A stretch of DNA of 64,000 bases from Ureibacillus sinduriensis BLB-1 = JCM 15800 (GTDB lineage: Bacteria; Bacillota; Bacilli; Bacillales_A; Planococcaceae): the NCBI RefSeq assembly GCF_000772955.1, contig NZ_JPVO01000041.1, positions 34,984-98,983 on the forward strand, read 5' to 3'. Positions 26,863-36,078 of this stretch are shown in pieces. The position numbers were made by a program, and so were the translations under genes. How positions within the stretch are numbered: position 1 is the first letter of the stretch; every line of letters begins with the position of its first letter. Below the pieces are notes generated by a model. That model was given only the letters and a program-made list of their open reading frames with translations. It was not told where the DNA came from and did no database searches.

Positions 26863-27360
26863 TTAATTTGCCAAAATGATTTCTTCAACTTTATCCATTA
26901 CCTGTTTGGCAGTTAAATTAAAGCTTAGTGCCAACTCCTCGGAAAAATGCGCTATCACTTGTTCGAGTATTTTTAAGTCTTGGTTGGGCAAATTTTTATC
27001 CTCTTTATTTAATTCGATCTTTTTTCTTAAAATGGTATTAATCATTTGGGCAATCTGTATATGATTTTTTGATTCTATCACTTTTTGATAATGTTGCGTC
27101 CGTTCATTCATACGGCTATGCCAGACATCCGGTGGATTTTTAAATGTCTCCAAAATCGTCTCCGCTGCCTCTTTCGTTGTAATAGTCGATAGTTTAGAAT
27201 CCTTCGCTTCAACAGGATGATATAACCTGATGGATGCATCATGATAAGAATGCAATATATAGTAGGTTTTCTTTTGTCCAGAGAAAGTTAACTCCTGGAT
27301 ATCCTGGACTACGCATACGCCATGTGCACCATAAAAGACCTTATCCCCAATTGAGAACAT
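26863..27360 (-). CDS. CarD-family transcriptional regulator
   Basis: 165 residues. N-terminal CarD/TRCF RNA polymerase-interacting domain: FSIGDKVFYGAHGVCVVQDI, YYILHSYHDASIRLYHPVEA; the C-terminal helical domain ends FNLTAKQVMDKVEEIIL. CarD-type proteins bind the RNA polymerase beta subunit and stabilise open promoters; B. subtilis YdeB is the likely counterpart. ATG 27358-27360 has AAGGGGG upstream; the frame extends 13 codons more without support. Confidence 0.88.
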   Translation of the reverse strand: MFSIGDKVFYGAHGVCVVQDIQELTFSGQKKTYYILHSYHDASIRLYHPVEAKDSKLSTITTKEAAETILETFKNPPDVWHSRMNERTQHYQKVIESKNHIQIAQMINTILRKKIELNKEDKNLPNQDLKILEQVIAHFSEELALSFNLTAKQVMDKVEEIILAN

Positions 27361-27584
27361 CGTTTTCCCCCTTGTAATTAGCATTTTATTGTATGCCACT
27401 CATTACATCCAATGGCTTTTAAAAATGTTTACAGCACTCTCTCCAGCCACTTCTCATTAGTCAGTATATTCGCCGACTGCTCCAAATACCTCTAAAAATG
27501 CATCGTTCCAACTATCTTACTATTTTCGCATTAACTTTTATCATTTATAACGCAAACAATCAAATAGTAGTGCGTCAATAAAAA

Positions 27585-27615
27585 GAAGTGTTAACCTTTT
27601 ACTGGCTAACACTTC
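27585..27615 (-). terminator. terminator of the acyltransferase gene
   Basis: GAAGTGTTAACC (27585-27596) pairs with GGCTAACACTTC (27604-27615), one mismatch; TTTTTATT follows on the minus strand. Confidence 0.85.
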
Positions 27616-27631
27616 ATATTAATAGTCATTG

Positions 27632-28636
27632 TTAAACTAAATTTCTAGTACCGAACTTTTTCGGTAAATTCATAATATTACCAGTGATTAATGGCGAAGT
27701 AACCTTCCACACCCATTTGCTTGATAAAAGATAGACAATGAAAAATGCGATCCCGAACAATGCAATGTAGTTGCCCGTTTCTTCAATCCATTCATAAATG
27801 GCCGTTTCCTTAAACGCTCTGATGATAAATAGATGCAATAGGTAGATTGCCAATGTTTTACCGCCAATATCTGTATACCATTGCACATTTTTAGGGACAA
27901 GTGACAAGAAAATATAAGTTGCTATAAACATAACCCCATATACGGCCAATCTGCTTAATGCGCCTGAGTCGACTATGCCATAGCCAATATCCCCATACGG
28001 AATTCTACCGAAAAACCACTCTTTCCATCTTACATCGCCAAATTGATAAACGAATACTACGAGCATTATTCCTATAATATATGCTGCACACATATTCCAT
28101 TTATTTTTCAGCTTTACAAAATTTTCCCGGTTCAAGTGATATCCCAACAGGAAGAATGGGAAGAAGAAGAAAGTTCTGGCCAAGGATAACCATTCATTCA
28201 CTGTACTTATGTATCCAATAAGCAATGAGAGGGCGATCGATACTAATATCATCATCTTATGACTACTGAATGCCCATAAAAGGAATTTCCATATCGCCAT
28301 ACTAAGTAAAAACCATAATGCATAGCGAGGCTCGAAAATTTCAAACACTACATTATCTCCAAAAACGTTTTTATAATATACGGTATATAAGAGCTGAAAG
28401 ATAATATATGGCAACAACAAGGTCTTTCCAATTTTAACCAAATCTTTCCGACTTTTAATAGTTCTTGAAAAATGCCCCGATATTAAAATAAATGCCGGCA
28501 TATGAAATAAATAGATGACTAAATACAAAGTATCTATATATTGATTTTCTTTCAGATACCCCGACAATAGATGTCCTAATACAACCAAGTAGATTAATAT
28601 TGCTTTTGCGTTATCAAAATATGCACTTCTATTCAT
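27632..28636 (-). CDS. acyltransferase-3 family membrane protein
   Basis: 334 residues, about ten membrane helices. AYFDNAKAILIYLVVLGHLL carries the family's N-terminal region with the catalytic His of VVLGH, and YLFHMPAFILISGHFSRTIK matches the OafA/YrhL second motif. Such proteins transfer acetyl or other acyl groups to surface polysaccharides. No extracellular SGNH domain is attached. AAAGGAAG precedes ATG. Single gene; substrate unknown. Confidence 0.87.
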   Translation of the reverse strand: MNRSAYFDNAKAILIYLVVLGHLLSGYLKENQYIDTLYLVIYLFHMPAFILISGHFSRTIKSRKDLVKIGKTLLLPYIIFQLLYTVYYKNVFGDNVVFEIFEPRYALWFLLSMAIWKFLLWAFSSHKMMILVSIALSLLIGYISTVNEWLSLARTFFFFPFFLLGYHLNRENFVKLKNKWNMCAAYIIGIMLVVFVYQFGDVRWKEWFFGRIPYGDIGYGIVDSGALSRLAVYGVMFIATYIFLSLVPKNVQWYTDIGGKTLAIYLLHLFIIRAFKETAIYEWIEETGNYIALFGIAFFIVYLLSSKWVWKVTSPLITGNIMNLPKKFGTRNLV

Positions 28637-28810
28637 GATGACTTCCTTTCAAGCAACCATTTTAACATAGAATAATAAAATTCTAGCTGCCAATTTTTTC
28701 ATTCCCAAAATGCACTGTTTTAAAACATTGCTAACGTGTTATTTTTCATCATAGTCATCTGGGAATGGCTGCTCGAGGAACACCCCATCCATTCAATCGT
28801 TTAAATGAAA

Positions 28811-28839
28811 AAAACATTAATCTACTAGATTAATGTTTT
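28811..28839 (-). terminator. palindromic terminator of the GNAT gene
   Basis: 14-bp perfect arms (28811-28824 and 28826-28839) around one base; a T-run follows on the minus strand (TTTTTTCATTT). Confidence 0.8.
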
Positions 28840-28849
28840 GCAACCCAAC

Positions 28850-29404
28850 TTATAATTTATAGTCTTCTTTTAATAGCCCGTACATATATAGGTCATCAAA
28901 CTTCCCACAAGCATACTCGTATTTCCTCAACAGTCCTTCTCGAAGGAAACCTGCTTTTTCCACCATCTTTTGCGATGCGATATTGGGAGGTTCAATTAAT
29001 GCTTGAATACGCTGGATATTCATGTGTTCAAATGCATAATGAATAATTGCCATGATCGCTTCACTTCCAATACCTTGCCCCCAATATTCCTTGCTTACTT
29101 CAAAACCGATGTCAGTTCGATAATGACTGGAAACCGTGTTCAAAAACCCACAGCTGCCGATGATTCGATCCGAATCTTTTAGGCTTATTCCCCATCTAAT
29201 TCCTGTTTGTTCTTTAAAAATTGACTCATACCAAGAAATTTCAGCCAAGGCATCCTGTACCGATTGAAAAGGTTCCAATCCATAGTACTTCATAACCTCT
29301 GGATCGGATAAGTACGTATAAATACTGCTCGCGTCTGTCTCCGTAATTTTTCTAAGAATCAATCTCTCTGTTTTTAGTACTGGAAATACGATTTCTTGTC
29401 CCAT
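28850..29404 (-). CDS. GNAT N-acetyltransferase, RimJ/RimL type
   Basis: 184 residues: FPVLKTERLILRKITETDAS, YRTDIGFEVSKEYWGQGIGS (acetyl-CoA loop) and NIQRIQALIEPPNIASQKMV with KAGFLREGLLRKYEY. ATG 29402-29404 has GGAGGAGGG upstream, which sets the start against an upstream frame extension of 24 codons. Paralogous to the GNAT at 43214-43744 (both start FPVL-TERLILR). Confidence 0.87.
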   Translation of the reverse strand: MGQEIVFPVLKTERLILRKITETDASSIYTYLSDPEVMKYYGLEPFQSVQDALAEISWYESIFKEQTGIRWGISLKDSDRIIGSCGFLNTVSSHYRTDIGFEVSKEYWGQGIGSEAIMAIIHYAFEHMNIQRIQALIEPPNIASQKMVEKAGFLREGLLRKYEYACGKFDDLYMYGLLKEDYKL

Positions 29405-29536
29405 TTCATCCCTCCTCCAATTCCCAATAATTCCAATTTTATGGCGAAGAAGGATATTTGTAAATGTACAATACATTGGTCAGGGCATAACTCTACACTA
29501 AAATAGACACATAGTTTCATATACTGTCTGTCATTT

Positions 29537-30313
29537 CTATAATAGGTCGATCCAAATTTTCATTGCAGTTCCAAGTATGAGGACTGCCAGGATGTTTTCT
29601 AGTACTTTCGCGTTAAGTTTTGTACTTAATTTCGCCCCCATCGGAGCTGCCATTAATCCGGCAATAATTATGATTACAGCAGGCAGGTACTCCACCTGTC
29701 CTGTCGATATTTTCCCTATCGAGCCTGCAACAGAGGAAATAAAAGTTATTGCCAAACTTGAAGCGATGGCCATTCTTGTCGGTATACGAAGAATCAATAG
29801 CATGATGGGGATAAGCAGGAATCCACCACCTGCCCCAACGATTCCCGAACCAAGTCCTACAAAGAATGCTAGGATGGCAGCAACAGGTTTATTAAATGTT
29901 ACTTGCTCTATATGAGACTCATCGACTTCTTTTTTGGGGATGAACATCATAATCGCCGCAAGTAAAGCTAAAAATCCATAAACAACATTTACTTGAGTCT
30001 CGGTCAAATAACCCGACCCAAAGCTGCCCAATAATGACCCAATGAGTACAAAGCCACCCATGAGGATGATTAATGATTTATTTAAGTATCCACCATTACG
30101 GTATCCAAGTACGCCTGCAACCGATACAAACAATACATCCACTGCACTTATACCTGATACTTCATGGGCTGTAAACGTTTGAAATCCGAATACTGGCGGA
30201 ATCATCAGAAGCAGAGGAAATTTAACAATCGCACCGCCAATTCCAAGCATCCCTGATAAAAATGATCCAATGAATCCTAATGTAAAAAGGAGTACCGCAT
30301 AATAAAATTCCAT
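29537..30313 (-). CDS. TauE/SafE-family sulfite/anion exporter
   Basis: 258 residues, about eight membrane helices in two homologous halves. The two half motifs are SGMLGIGGAIVKFPLLLMIP and GLGSGIVGAGGGFLLIPIMLL. Family members export sulfite, sulfoacetate or related anions from the cytoplasm. AAGGAAAC precedes ATG. Single gene; no sulfur-metabolism genes adjoin it, so the substrate is unknown. Confidence 0.9.
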   Translation of the reverse strand: MEFYYAVLLFTLGFIGSFLSGMLGIGGAIVKFPLLLMIPPVFGFQTFTAHEVSGISAVDVLFVSVAGVLGYRNGGYLNKSLIILMGGFVLIGSLLGSFGSGYLTETQVNVVYGFLALLAAIMMFIPKKEVDESHIEQVTFNKPVAAILAFFVGLGSGIVGAGGGFLLIPIMLLILRIPTRMAIASSLAITFISSVAGSIGKISTGQVEYLPAVIIIIAGLMAAPMGAKLSTKLNAKVLENILAVLILGTAMKIWIDLL

Positions 30314-30461
30314 GTTGTTTCCTTCTTTCGGGTAAATCTCGCAGCATACTCATCCTACTAGACAAGGGTGTATATTACAACATCCCTTTCATTAAACTTT
30401 ATTAAAAAAAAGTTAATTCTTCTTCACCTTTCCTCTTCTGACAACAAAACATGCACAAAAA

Positions 30462-30496
30462 AAGACTGTTTTAAAAAATTGCTTTAAAACAGTCTT
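30462..30496 (-). terminator. terminator of the thioesterase-AcuI operon
   Basis: 14-bp perfect stem (30462-30475 with 30483-30496) with seven T after it on the minus strand. Confidence 0.88.
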
Positions 30497-30506
30497 CCTC
30501 TTTTTA

Positions 30507-30962
30507 TCAATTTTTCGCTATTACCGCCATCGTACAGCGTGAGATGCAAATCAATTTTCCCTCTTCATCTTCGATTTTTATATCCCACACCATCGTCTTT
30601 CGCCCTTTATGCAAAGGAGTTGCTATTGCTGTGACGATGCCATCTTGTTTACTGCGGATATGGTTTGCATTGATCTCAAGCCCCACGGGATTATACTTTG
30701 TCAGATCCACATTCAGCGCCGTGGCTATACTCGCCGCCGTCTCCGCTAATGCAACGGACGCCCCTCCGTGCAAAATACCTGCAGGTTGTCTTGTTTTTGC
30801 ACCAACAGGCATCGTCATCACAACACGATCCAATGACAATTCCACATATTTAATCTCTAATGCCTCAATCAATGTATTACCGGCCCTCGATTGCATTTGT
30901 TCAATAAAAGCAGTCTCGTCCTTTGCACCAAATCGATCTAACACTTCTTGCGAAACAACCAT
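30507..30962 (-). CDS. PaaI-type hotdog-fold thioesterase
   Basis: 151 residues. PAGILHGGASVALAETAASI carries the family HGG and catalytic Glu/Asp helix, and RKTMVWDIKIEDEEGKLICI the C-terminal strands. Such enzymes hydrolyse acyl- or aryl-CoA thioesters (1,4-dihydroxy-2-naphthoyl-CoA and phenylacetyl-CoA thioesterases are relatives). It follows the AcuI-like gene by 11 bases, so both are likely transcribed together, fitting an acyl-CoA pathway. Confidence 0.88.
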   Translation of the reverse strand: MVVSQEVLDRFGAKDETAFIEQMQSRAGNTLIEALEIKYVELSLDRVVMTMPVGAKTRQPAGILHGGASVALAETAASIATALNVDLTKYNPVGLEINANHIRSKQDGIVTAIATPLHKGRKTMVWDIKIEDEEGKLICISRCTMAVIAKN

Positions 30963-30973
30963 TTTCTAGCCCC

Positions 30974-31963
30974 CTATAATTTAACTAGTATTCTCCCTCT
31001 TGCTTGACCTTTCAGAAGCGTGGGAAGGACTTCCGGCAGTTCTTTCAATGTCACTTCTTGTTGAATAACCTCTTCCAAATTGGCTGGTTTAAAGTCTGTT
31101 GCCAGACGCTCCCATACCTTCAAGCGTGTTTCCATATCACAGTATACTGAGTCAATGCCGAGCAAATTCACACCCCTAAGGATAAATGGAAAAACAGTAG
31201 TTGGCACACTTGTACCCGCTGTTAAACCACTTACGGCTACAGAACCTCCGTATTGAATTTGACTTAGCAGGGATGCAAGTGGTTCCCCTCCGACCGGATC
31301 AACCGCCGCTGCCCACTTCTGTTTACCTAATGCACGTATTTTCCCATCAAAAATCTCTTCTCGAGGAACTATAGTGGAGGCACCAATATTCTTTAAGTAT
31401 TCCGATTCGGATTCTTTTCCGGTACTCGCTTCTACCTCGTATCCTAATTTCGAAAGTATGGAAACAGCAAAACTTCCGACTCCGCCTGTCGCACCCGCCA
31501 CCAGCACTTTTCCCTTTTCGGGCTTTACACCGTTATCCTCTAGTCGCAAAACAGATAATGCTGCTGTAAAACCTGCAGTTCCAATTGTCATCGCTTCCTT
31601 TAAAGAAAGACCTTCAGGTAACGGAACAATCCATTGAGCAGGAATTCGCGCATATTCACTATATCCCCCGAAATGTGCTACACCGATTTCGTAGCTCGTT
31701 GCAATGACTTCATCGCCTTCTTTGAATCGTGGGTCAACCGACGCTACAACCACACCAGCCAGGTCAATTCCCGGTACAAAAGGGTAATTTTTCACGATAT
31801 TGCCGTTTGGAATGGCGGCCAAGCTATCCTTATAATTTACACCCGAATATTGAACGCGAATTAACACTTCTCCCTCTGGTAAATCCTCTATTGTCAACTT
31901 TTGAATATCCACAGAAAATTGCTCTTCCTCTTTATTTACAACTAAGGCATCAAATGACTGCAT
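30974..31963 (-). CDS. acrylyl-CoA reductase / YhdH-family quinone oxidoreductase
   Basis: 329 residues, zinc-free MDR enzyme of the AcuI/YhdH subgroup: QYSGVNYKDSLAAIPNGNIV, YPFVPGIDLAGVVVAS, nucleotide fold VAGATGGVGSFAVSILSKLG and the YhdH feature STGKESESEYLKNIGASTIV followed by AAVDPVGGEPLASLL. AcuI reduces acrylyl-CoA with NADPH. First gene of a two-gene operon with a thioesterase. GGGGAG precedes ATG. Confidence 0.9.
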   Translation of the reverse strand: MQSFDALVVNKEEEQFSVDIQKLTIEDLPEGEVLIRVQYSGVNYKDSLAAIPNGNIVKNYPFVPGIDLAGVVVASVDPRFKEGDEVIATSYEIGVAHFGGYSEYARIPAQWIVPLPEGLSLKEAMTIGTAGFTAALSVLRLEDNGVKPEKGKVLVAGATGGVGSFAVSILSKLGYEVEASTGKESESEYLKNIGASTIVPREEIFDGKIRALGKQKWAAAVDPVGGEPLASLLSQIQYGGSVAVSGLTAGTSVPTTVFPFILRGVNLLGIDSVYCDMETRLKVWERLATDFKPANLEEVIQQEVTLKELPEVLPTLLKGQARGRILVKL

Positions 31964-32410
31964 TTAAAATACTCCCCTTCAATTATGACTGTATAATTAT
32001 CTCTTAATATAAAATTTCCACAAAAAATATGTAAATCCTCTTATTATTTGCTTCCATTTCATTTGTTAAGTACCTCTGCGGGCTGTACCAGCTATCTCGA
32101 ACCATCGATACAACCCATGTTTAAGACAAATAATTATACATTAATTTTAGCTAGAATTACATTGGCAGCTACTTCCGGTCCCCAGGTATTTAAATTCATC
32201 GATAATCTCAAGGCATATGCAAAATGATTCTGATCATACAAGTATGGGGCGATATCCGATCTTAAAAGCTAGCTCAACTATTCGGCAATCCCGGTTCATG
32301 AATAAATAATTGAATATTTCACTAAATATGTAAGTTTGATAGAATAAATTTTAAGTAAACATCAATATCCATTAAGTTAACACATTTCAAATTAATAGGA
32401 GTGGAGTACT
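31964..32410. other. intergenic region with a possible decayed gene end
   Basis: About 447 bases without an intact gene. On the minus strand 32268-32134 is a 44-codon open stretch with protein-like composition (YLYDQNHFAYALRLSMN, NTWGPEVAANVILAKINV, then TAA). It has no start codon or ribosome binding site of its own and may be the 3' end of a lost gene; family not recognised. Confidence 0.35.
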
Positions 32411-32827
32411 TTGATTCACTTACGCGGACACCACTTGTTTTGCCTTTTAGGCTACCGTGGTATGGGCTATTCTCCTGAATATGTGAGAAATATGACCAAG
32501 ATCCATCAAATGTTGAGAAACAACCCCAAGACATGGATCAAAATTGTTAATGGACCAGATCATTTATGCGATAAGTTTCCCCTGACAGAAGAGTACCATT
32601 GTGAAAACCCCAATATTTATGATAGAGATGCAGCGATTTTAGCAAAAATGAACCTTGAAATCGGACAGGTCCTAAAATGGGAGGAGATTGAATCCCGTAT
32701 ATCGACCCACATTGCTTCTTCGGATATTCAAGTCGTCTGTGAAACGTGCACTTGGCGTTCCCTTGGGGTCTGTGAAGAAGGGATAGACGAAATTCATCAA
32801 GGGAAGGGTTTAAGAGAAATTCACTAA
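32411..32827 (+). CDS. DUF1284 domain protein
   Basis: 138 residues from TTG with AGGAGTGG upstream. MIHLRGHHLFCLLGYRGMGY is the DUF1284 opening; four further Cys (LCDKFP, YHCENP, VCETCTWRSLGVCEEG) plus the His pair suggest an iron-sulfur or other metal site. Function unknown. Single gene; flanking gaps hold no obvious terminator. Confidence 0.87.
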   Translation: MIHLRGHHLFCLLGYRGMGYSPEYVRNMTKIHQMLRNNPKTWIKIVNGPDHLCDKFPLTEEYHCENPNIYDRDAAILAKMNLEIGQVLKWEEIESRISTHIASSDIQVVCETCTWRSLGVCEEGIDEIHQGKGLREIH

Positions 32828-33133
32828 TCCCCCTTCCATTCTCTAAAAGTAGCTCAATAATCAATCGGCATCCTCGGTCGAATTTTGGAGGTGATCTATT
32901 CCTGGATCAACTCCTTTTTCGATATCCTTTCCCTCGCCTTGCTCTTAACATTTCCTTCCATACTCTATTAAATCCGAGAAAATTGATAGAATCCCCACTT
33001 TTGTTTATCCCTATTTATCTCAACACGGATATACCAAACTGTTGCCCTTGCACTTTTCAAAACCAATATATTCGCTCAAGCAACTCTTGTAATCTCGCAT
33101 ATCTTGTAATGAGTTACTAGATTGGAGGTGAAT
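32828..33133. other. intergenic region before the lysozyme gene
   Basis: About 306 bases. I see no gene, strong hairpin or convincing promoter apart from the GGAGGTG binding site of the next gene. Confidence 0.4.
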
Positions 33134-34192
33134 ATGGTGAAGAAACTAGGGCAAGTATTTATCGCACTTCTTTTTGTCACTGTGCTCGCATTTACAAATA
33201 GTACTTATGCAATCGAACCCGAAAGTTCATCTGAATTTGAAGGGATAGACGTGAGTAGATATCAAGAGGAGATTGATTTTGATGCAGTGGCGAATGCCGG
33301 CATGGAAGCAGTGATCATCAAGTCCAGCGAAGGGGTTGACTATACGGATCCCAACTTTGAAGTCAATTATGAAGGCGCAAAGGCGGCAGGGTTGAAAGTT
33401 GGTTTTTATCACTTTTTAACTGCTACTACTGTGGAACAGGCTCGTGAAGAGGCAAACTTTTTCGCATCCATAATTAACGGCAAAGAAATCGACATTAAGC
33501 CGGTTATGGATTTTGAGGATTTGGAAGGCTTATCTGTTGAGGAGATTAATGCAATCGCTTTAGCTTTTGCCGATGAACTTGAAAGTCTAACCGGGCTTCC
33601 TGTGATGGTCTATAGTAATGCGAATAATGCCACAAATGTATTCAGTGAGTCGTTAACGACTTATTCTTTGTGGCTGGCACAATATGACGGGAGCGAACCT
33701 TCCGACGAAGTGATTTGGGATACTTGGGCAGGCTGGCAATACACGGACACAGGAACTGTTGAGGGAATTGAAGGGGACGTCGATTTAAATATATTCAATG
33801 ACGGAATCTTCATAGAAAACATAGCAACAGAAGAAAGTCCTGTTAATCAACCTGAAGCGCAGCCAGAAAAATCTACTAACATGCCCGATTCGGTAGATAC
33901 ATCCTCTACGTATGTTGTAAAGTCCGGAGATACCCTTTATAGTATCGCGAAAAAGCATCAGACTACAGTGTCGGTCCTTCTAGCAAATAACGCGATAGAC
34001 AATCCAGATTTAATCATGCCTGGGGAAAAACTAACAATCTCTGCTACATCTGCATATATCATCAAACCCGGAGATACACTCTGGTCAATTTCTAAGACAT
34101 ATGGAACAACTGTTGAGGCACTTGCTTCTGAAAACAACATCGAAAATCCAGATATAATCTATGCTGGAGATACGCTGAGTATTCCAGAATAG
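33134..34192 (+). CDS. secreted GH25 lysozyme with two LysM repeats
   Basis: 352 residues from ATG 33134 (GGAGGTG six bases upstream). Signal peptide 1-26 (KKLGQVFIALLFVTVLAF...TYA), GH25 muramidase domain about 33-235 with the catalytic D in GIDVSRYQ and the DxE pair in KPVMDFED, a short Glu/Pro/Ser linker, then LysM repeats YVVKSGDTLYSIAKKHQTTV and YIIKPGDTLWSISKTYGTTV at the end. It should bind and cleave peptidoglycan outside the cell, in growth or spore germination. Single gene. Confidence 0.93.
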   Translation: MVKKLGQVFIALLFVTVLAFTNSTYAIEPESSSEFEGIDVSRYQEEIDFDAVANAGMEAVIIKSSEGVDYTDPNFEVNYEGAKAAGLKVGFYHFLTATTVEQAREEANFFASIINGKEIDIKPVMDFEDLEGLSVEEINAIALAFADELESLTGLPVMVYSNANNATNVFSESLTTYSLWLAQYDGSEPSDEVIWDTWAGWQYTDTGTVEGIEGDVDLNIFNDGIFIENIATEESPVNQPEAQPEKSTNMPDSVDTSSTYVVKSGDTLYSIAKKHQTTVSVLLANNAIDNPDLIMPGEKLTISATSAYIIKPGDTLWSISKTYGTTVEALASENNIENPDIIYAGDTLSIPE

Positions 34193-34197
34193 TTGAT

Positions 34198-34276
34198 GAG
34201 GGGGTTAATCGGTTTGATTAACCCTGTGACTGTTGATAACGATCACACGATCAGATCGTTAGTTCCCTCATTTTTT
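34198..34276 (+). terminator. branched terminator after the lysozyme gene
   Basis: An outer stem TGAGGG (34198-34203) with CCCTCA (34265-34270) is followed by TTTTTTAA. Inside lie two hairpins: GGTTAATC/GATTAACC and AACGATC/GATCGTT. The outer and first inner stems compete for G residues at 34202-34203. Confidence 0.55.
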
Positions 34277-34289
34277 AATGAAAAATAGC

Positions 34290-34316
34290 GCTTATCCTTG
34301 TTATTTGAGGATAAGC
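34290..34316 (-). terminator. terminator of the YtxH gene
   Basis: GCTTATCC (34290-34297) pairs with GGATAAGC (34309-34316); TATTTTTC follows on the minus strand. About 150 bases beyond the YtxH stop codon. Confidence 0.7.
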
Positions 34317-34464
34317 ACCCGATTACTAAAAATTGTATCCAGTTTGAAGATGCTTTGCTAAATCTACTTCTTACGATTTGGTTATCAAGTGCAGTGGCAT
34401 TGCTCTCCGAAACCGTTTAGGTAGTCCGATTTCAGAACAAATCGGTATAAACCGATTCGTCCTA

Positions 34465-34992
34465 TTAACCCAATTGTCCCGGTATCTTACTTGTGGTATT
34501 AGTAGTGTTGTGGGAGATGGAAGCATCCTTATCAGAAGAGTCGTCACTTTGTGAATCACTGACATTTATTACTTCTTCTCCGGCTTCTTTCACTTTTCCA
34601 CCGATACTCTTTAAATCAGAAGTGACTTCTTTGGCGCTTGAAATAATATCGCTTGAATCTTCCTTTACTTGAGTAACTGGTCCAAAAATGTTCTCGTTTA
34701 CTTTTTCATAAAGGTTTTGAGCATCGTTGATTGCATCTTTAAGAACGGAAGAAGCACTTTTCAGTCGCTCTTGTAAGTCGTTTTTCACTTCCGTGGGATT
34801 ATTTTTGACTTGGCTATACATATCCATTGTAGTTTCTTTCATGTTTTTAGTTGTGGATGTAATTTTGTTCCTCGTGTTTGAATCAAGCATTGCAATGGCC
34901 CCACCAATAACAGCCCCAATTACAACACCCTTTAAAAGCTTTCCATTATTTTCATTGACAGTTTCATTGTTATAAGTAGCTGTTTGCGTCAT
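34465..34992 (-). CDS. YtxH-domain stress protein
   Basis: 175 residues: hydrophobic KLLKGVVIGAVIGGAIAMLD followed by NTRNKITSTTKNMKETTMDM is the YtxH pattern; the rest is amphipathic helix (VKEDSSDIISSAKEVTSDLK, GGKVKEAGEEVINVSD) with a Ser/Asp-rich tail. YtxH proteins of B. subtilis belong to the sigma-B/sigma-H general stress set. A sigma-B-like promoter is seen upstream. GGAGGAATGATTT precedes the ATG. Confidence 0.82.
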   Translation of the reverse strand: MTQTATYNNETVNENNGKLLKGVVIGAVIGGAIAMLDSNTRNKITSTTKNMKETTMDMYSQVKNNPTEVKNDLQERLKSASSVLKDAINDAQNLYEKVNENIFGPVTQVKEDSSDIISSAKEVTSDLKSIGGKVKEAGEEVINVSDSQSDDSSDKDASISHNTTNTTSKIPGQLG

Positions 34993-35041
34993 AAATCATT
35001 CCTCCTGTATGTTTTATGAATTTGTAACCTTACTCTTTAGG

Positions 35042-35065
35042 TGCCCCATATTTTTTTCATTAAAC
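35042..35065 (-). promoter_or_regulatory. sigma-B-like promoter of the YtxH gene
   Basis: On the minus strand GTTTAA (35060-35065, exact -35 consensus) is followed 12 bases later by GGGGCA (GGGTAT expected). It lies about 50 bases upstream of the YtxH start. Fits the general stress role of the family. Confidence 0.5.
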
Positions 35066-35470
35066 TTTTTAAGTAAATTCTTTTTACCAGCTGTTCAAAA
35101 CATTCCCCGAAAAAAAAAAGCAAACAACTGTAGTTTTTCTTTTATCCCACACATTCGAATTGGTTTTTTTACTGACAAGTACTGTCAAAACACCTTTTTG
35201 TAAGTCAACAGAACCACTCCACTCAAACTTCCTAGTAATGTGCTTTTTCACTAGATGGTAAGAATCCCCCTTTCAAGGTATTCTCCTTATTCTTTCGAGG
35301 AATTATAAATTTATCAGAAATTGATTTTGGTTAAATATCATTGGGTATATTCGGTAAATTTATAACACTGAGGCATTCCATTTTTTTGCACCCTAATTAT
35401 AGATCGGATTGTATAAATAACCTCACCACAGGGTAGCCTTTTTAAAGGAAAATCAGGAGGTGCGGATTGC

Positions 35471-35680
35471 ATGTTCGAAAAGAAATTAGCACTTCATGAA
35501 ACGATGGAGTTTCATGAAGTCATCAACTTTATGACCACTAGTATACTTAAATCGAAGCTTAGCCAAGGTGTAGTCTTTGATGATGATTTAAGAGCATTGT
35601 TGGACAAAAATGTGAAATTATCAACCCCGGCTTTAACAGCTATGGTCAAGCTTTATTCTAAATCGGAATTAGAATATTAG
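35471..35680 (+). CDS. YraG-like spore coat protein
   Basis: 69 residues: KKLALHETMEFHEVINFMTT, ILKSKLSQGVVFDDDLRALL and STPALTAMVKLYSK. This is the CotF-related small protein that precedes yraF and adhB in B. subtilis. AGGAGGTG precedes ATG. Twelve bases before the next gene, so cotranscribed. Assignment rests on the matching gene order as well as sequence. Confidence 0.75.
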   Translation: MFEKKLALHETMEFHEVINFMTTSILKSKLSQGVVFDDDLRALLDKNVKLSTPALTAMVKLYSKSELEY

Positions 35681-35692
35681 GAGGATACTTTT

Positions 35693-36055
35693 ATGGAAGA
35701 CTACCTAGATCCCATTAACTCGGTTGGAATGCCTGAACTTACCGATTCCGGAGTGGCACTGGAATTTTTGCTGACTACGAAAACAGGTATTCGCAATCTT
35801 TCAATTGCCTTAACCGAAACAGCTTCCCCTGCCCTTCAAAAAATCATGAAAACCCAGCTGGATGTGATGATCGAACTCTATTTCGAAGTTTCAGAACTGA
35901 TGTTAAAAAAGGACTGGCTTAAACCCTATGATTTAGAAGCTCAAAAAGAATTGGATATCAAATCAGCGGAAAACGCAATCAGTATCGCCCAGCTGGATTT
36001 ATTTCCAAAAAGTATGAACCGAAAAGGGATGTTCCCTACCCCGCCTAAAAACTAA
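35693..36055 (+). CDS. YraF-like spore coat protein (CotF family)
   Basis: 120 residues: TDSGVALEFLLTTKTGIRNL, SIALTETASPALQKIMKTQL, DVMIELYFEVSELMLKKDWL. The four-helix CotF pattern (T.G..N......E...P.L...M..QL..A.....) is clear and the length matches B. subtilis YraF. AGGAGG precedes ATG. Middle gene of the operon with yraG-like and adhB-like genes, expected in the mother cell late in sporulation. Confidence 0.82.
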   Translation: MEDYLDPINSVGMPELTDSGVALEFLLTTKTGIRNLSIALTETASPALQKIMKTQLDVMIELYFEVSELMLKKDWLKPYDLEAQKELDIKSAENAISIAQLDLFPKSMNRKGMFPTPPKN

Positions 36056-36078
36056 AATGGAAATGAGGGATTTTTTTA

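Noticed and set aside
35380..35460. Possible sigma-K promoter before the coat operon
   Set aside because: CACC and TATAAATA elements are present but do not fit spacing or consensus well enough to claim.
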